DNA of 8,455 nt from Dehalococcoidia bacterium (lineage in GTDB: Bacteria; Chloroflexota; Dehalococcoidia; GIF9; AB-539-J10). Positions 6,347 through 8,455 of the stretch are shown here, piece by piece (within the stretch, counting starts at the first letter, position 1; each line of letters opens with the position of its first letter). The DNA lies in the NCBI GenBank assembly GCA_023229725.1, contig JALNYR010000116.1:1-8455 (forward strand), read 5' to 3'. The translations under genes were made by a program, and so were the position numbers. The notes under the pieces are model-generated. The model was not told where the DNA came from, ran no database searches, and worked only from the letters and a program-made list of their open reading frames with translations.

Positions 6347-8418
6347 ATGAACCGCGCGAAGGAATCACCGTCGACGCACTTGTCGATGCCCGCGGAGAAG
6401 AGGCCCTCGAAGTCGTCATGCTGCGGCTTTGCCGCCGGGGGCCAGAACCTGCGGCGCTGGATGTCGGCGACCACTCCCTGCGCGCAGGCGGCGGCGCTCT
6501 CAAGCATCCCGTCGGTCAGCTCGTCCCACACCTGAACGCCGGTGCCGTCGGTCTGTCGCGGAAGATTGAAGTATCCGGATGTGATGCGCGCTCCTTCGTC
6601 GAACTGCGGCGCCAGCATCTGCACGTAGAGCGGCAGTTGCAGGTCGGTCCAACGTTTCGCCTTCTCTCCGACCTGCACCCGTACGTGAAGGGGGGTGTCG
6701 TCCTTCGCCGCGGCGAGATGCAGGTCGCCAGGGGGCCTGGGAGTGTCCGAAGTCTTGTAGTCGAGGATGCGGATGACGCCCGACTCCCTGTGCCGGTCGA
6801 CCCGGTCTATCCTTCCCCGGACCTGCATGCCGCCGAGGGACAGCTCGATATCCCGCTCGCACAGGACTATCTCCCAGCCCTGTGCCGCCTCTTCTGCCTG
6901 GGCCTCCGCGGCCGCGCTGAGCCGTTCCGTGGCCACGTCGAGCTGCATGGCGAGTCGCAGAGCGGGATGCGGGCCGAAGCGCTCGCAAGCCCAGTCTTCG
7001 ACCTGCCGGTGGAGGAAGGCGCGCAGCGTTGCGGCGGACTGGCAACTGCGCAGTTCCGCGTCCGCCGCCATGCGGGCGAGGACCTCGTGTACGAGCGTTC
7101 CGAAATCGAGCGCGTCCATCTCCCGTTTCGTGTCCGCCAGTTCCTCCATCCGCAAGACGTGTTTCAGATAGAACCTGAAGGGGCATTCGAGGTAGTCGCG
7201 GAAAGAAGTGACGGCGAGGCGCGAGGGCAACCGCAGGTTCGGGTCGAGTTGGAGCGGCCGGGATGGCAGCAACTGGAAGCTGATGCTGGAAGGCACACTC
7301 GGGCGCACGTCGTCCGGCATGCCGAAGAGCCTCCGGGCGCGGCCGGGAAGCTCCGCGTCGCCGCAGCGCAGCAGGATGCGCGACGGCCGAAGGGGCTCAC
7401 CGTCCGCGCCGGTCTTGCCGGCGATGAAGCAGACGCGGCCCGAAGACCGCCGGGACTCGACGAGCGTGCGCGCGAGGTAGACGTCGCGCGAGAGGCGGTC
7501 GTCCTCACACCTTAACCCGAGGAGCCGGCGCAGCGAATCGGGCAGGAAGGCTTCGTTGCCCGAACGCTGAGGTACGGAGTTCTCGTTCATGCCGGTGACA
7601 ATGAGCAACGGCGCGTCGTTCCAGGCGAGCTCGAGCCAACCCTCGAGGTCGACCGAATCCGGCTGACGCTCCAGCGTGTAGCGGCCGCCGCCGAGCTGTT
7701 CCAGCAGCGCCTCAGTCTTCTCATCTGTGGTGAGCGGGAGTGAATTGACGCAGCCCTCCGAAAGCAGCCGCAGTGACTCGTCCACCCGTGCTGCGGCCGT
7801 GCGGAACTCCTGGTCGTCGCGGGAGCCCGGGCGCAACTCCCGTGTCGAATAGACGGTCTGCAGCAGGGCGCGCAGCGACGCCTCGGCCTCGCCGTTCGCG
7901 GGACTGGCGATGAGAGGTTGGAGAGCCTGTAGCGCATCCGACAGCGTGTGAAAGCCGCCGCTCAGGTCCGTGCCCCGAGTGGCGCGCAGCCCGTCCGCTA
8001 CCTGCTGCATTGTGTCCGGCAGGTGCGTGTTCTGGAACTCGTCCAGCTCGGTCAGCAGCGCTCGCGCGGGAATGCCGTGCGACTGCCGCAGGTGGTCGAG
8101 GACATCGACGTTTCGCAGCAGGTCGCTGAGCGCGGCGTAGGAACCCTGCGCACGGAGATGCTGCCAGCTGCGCAGCAAACGGAACACGGGGTGATGCGAG
8201 AGCTGTGCCCCGCGGGGGTCGTAGCTGGGAATGCCGTACTCGTCCAGGGCGGATTCGAGATAGGGTGCGACAGCCGCGTCGGGCACACCAAGGGCGATGT
8301 CGCGAGGGCCGTACGCCTCAACCACGATGATGGCTGTGGCAAGCCGGCTCTGCGCCGAGGGCGTGCTGGCAAGCCTGAGATTCGGGGCAGCGTCGGGAAT
8401 GTCGATGGTCTCGCCCTT
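6325..8418 (-). CDS. addB: AddB-type subunit with C-terminal PD-(D/E)XK nuclease, 5'-incomplete
   Basis: This is the open part (697 codons) of the AddB partner of the downstream helicase. It begins immediately after an in-frame TGA. The N-terminal half resembles the inactivated helicase fold of AddB/RecC: GPRDIALGVPD with the following gip-type segment (DEYGIPSYDPRG), then LLIVTGMNENSVPQ and LPDSLRRLLGLR. The nuclease domain follows. Counting from the GTG at 8325, Cys381 lies in YLECPFRFYLKH, His413 in FGTLVHEVL, Asp507 in GRIDRVD, the Asp522-Tyr-Lys524 core in ILDYKTS, and Gln563 in LQLPLY. The three C-terminal cysteines of the classical AddB Fe-S cluster are absent; that region reads RRRFWPPAAKPQHDDFEGLF. 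The first usable start codon, GTG at 8325, has no SD and cuts into conserved sequence, so the true N-terminus is probably beyond the window. Classical AddB is about 1150 residues. Whether the gene is functional depends on the TGA. Confidence 0.85.
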   Translation of the reverse strand, partial: KGETIDIPDAAPNLRLASTPSAQSRLATAIIVVEAYGPRDIALGVPDAAVAPYLESALDEYGIPSYDPRGAQLSHHPVFRLLRSWQHLRAQGSYAALSDLLRNVDVLDHLRQSHGIPARALLTELDEFQNTHLPDTMQQVADGLRATRGTDLSGGFHTLSDALQALQPLIASPANGEAEASLRALLQTVYSTRELRPGSRDDQEFRTAAARVDESLRLLSEGCVNSLPLTTDEKTEALLEQLGGGRYTLERQPDSVDLEGWLELAWNDAPLLIVTGMNENSVPQRSGNEAFLPDSLRRLLGLRCEDDRLSRDVYLARTLVESRRSSGRVCFIAGKTGADGEPLRPSRILLRCGDAELPGRARRLFGMPDDVRPSVPSSISFQLLPSRPLQLDPNLRLPSRLAVTSFRDYLECPFRFYLKHVLRMEELADTKREMDALDFGTLVHEVLARMAADAELRSCQSAATLRAFLHRQVEDWACERFGPHPALRLAMQLDVATERLSAAAEAQAEEAAQGWEIVLCERDIELSLGGMQVRGRIDRVDRHRESGVIRILDYKTSDTPRPPGDLHLAAAKDDTPLHVRVQVGEKAKRWTDLQLPLYVQMLAPQFDEGARITSGYFNLPRQTDGTGVQVWDELTDGMLESAAACAQGVVADIQRRRFWPPAAKPQHDDFEGLFSAGIDKCVDGDSFARFMEGIEPR

Positions 8419-8455
8419 TCAGAAGTCGCTGATCGGGCGCCTCCACGTGTCGAAG
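8419..8455 (-). pseudogene. Coding-like fragment ending at an in-frame TGA, probably the upstream part of addB
   Basis: Twelve in-frame codons reach the window edge, reading FDTWRRPISDF followed by TGA at 8421-8419. Eleven of the twelve codons end in G or C, as expected for real coding sequence in this genome. The other forward frame has much poorer third-position GC. The frame is identical to that of addB, and coding-like sequence resumes directly after the stop (KGETIDIPDAAPNLRLAST). The best reading is one addB gene broken by a nonsense change, for example CGA to TGA, or by a base-call error. The alternative is the C-terminus of a separate upstream gene or split subunit. Confidence 0.5.

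Noticed and set aside
4106..6535. An 809-codon plus-strand open frame opposite addA
   Set aside because: It is long but has no family motifs and overlaps all helicase motifs of addA on the other strand. Such frames are common in GC-rich genes with strong third-position bias.
6313..7515. A 400-codon plus-strand open frame opposite addB
   Set aside because: No recognisable domain, and the opposite strand holds the complete nuclease motif set. Treated as a shadow.
6325..8325. Starting addB at the GTG at 8325
   Set aside because: No Shine-Dalgarno precedes it, and the frame upstream to 8418 continues a conserved AddB-like segment. The GTG is most likely an internal Val codon.
8419..8421. Selenocysteine or a reassigned TGA codon in addB
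   Set aside because: TGA ends addB and the first transporter in this same window. AddB is not a known selenoprotein, and I see no obvious selenocysteine-type stem-loop in the bases that follow.
3074..8455. A helicase plus nuclease pair as a new anti-phage defence system
   Set aside because: Domain order, motif content and the addB-addA overlap fit the standard AddAB repair complex. No defence-specific partner gene is present in the window.
1..8455. CRISPR arrays, tRNA or rRNA genes, insertion sequences or attachment sites
   Set aside because: No regularly spaced repeats, no conserved RNA sequence blocks, no transposase motifs and no flanking terminal repeats were seen. Nearly the whole window is covered by protein-coding genes.

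Overview
The window looks like ordinary chromosomal DNA from a GC-rich bacterium, probably an uncultivated lineage. All five recognisable genes are on the minus strand, so gene order is read from the right end to the left. The GC-rich third codon positions, use of GTG as a start and long antisense shadow frames all point to a high-GC genome. The phylum cannot be fixed from the sequence. TGA is the real stop of at least two genes here, so the standard bacterial code applies.

Right part (about 8455 to 3074, transcribed leftward): an addB-addA pair encodes the two subunits of an AddAB/RecBCD-like helicase-nuclease for double-strand break repair. AddB is 5'-partial, with its N-terminus off the right edge. 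It retains a complete PD-(D/E)XK nuclease motif set but lacks the cysteine cluster that holds the Fe-S staple in classical AddB. An in-frame TGA at 8421-8419 interrupts its reading frame, with coding-like sequence on both sides. This is either a disabling mutation, a sequence error, or the end of a separate upstream gene. AddA is complete, with all UvrD-type helicase motifs and its own nuclease domain, and its ATG overlaps the AddB stop (ATGA).

Middle (3073 to 2863): a 211-bp intergenic region carries a good sigma70-type promoter (TTGTCA, 17 bp, TATACT) and a leader of about 100 nt. A small hairpin in the leader overlaps the ribosome binding site of the next gene.

Left part (2862 to 1): two tandem, clearly paralogous major facilitator superfamily transporters of the FFYGW-type (monocarboxylate / oxalate-formate-like) are separated by only 5 nt and probably form one transcription unit. 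A 126-bp gap follows, with a second candidate promoter, and then the first 61 codons of an aldo/keto reductase that runs off the left edge. The transporters and reductase may serve uptake and reduction of some organic acid or carbonyl compound, but the substrate cannot be read from the sequence.

I found no mobile element, CRISPR array, RNA gene or convincing undescribed multi-gene system. The points most worth checking are the interrupted AddB frame, its missing Fe-S cysteines, and the uniformly long Shine-Dalgarno spacing.
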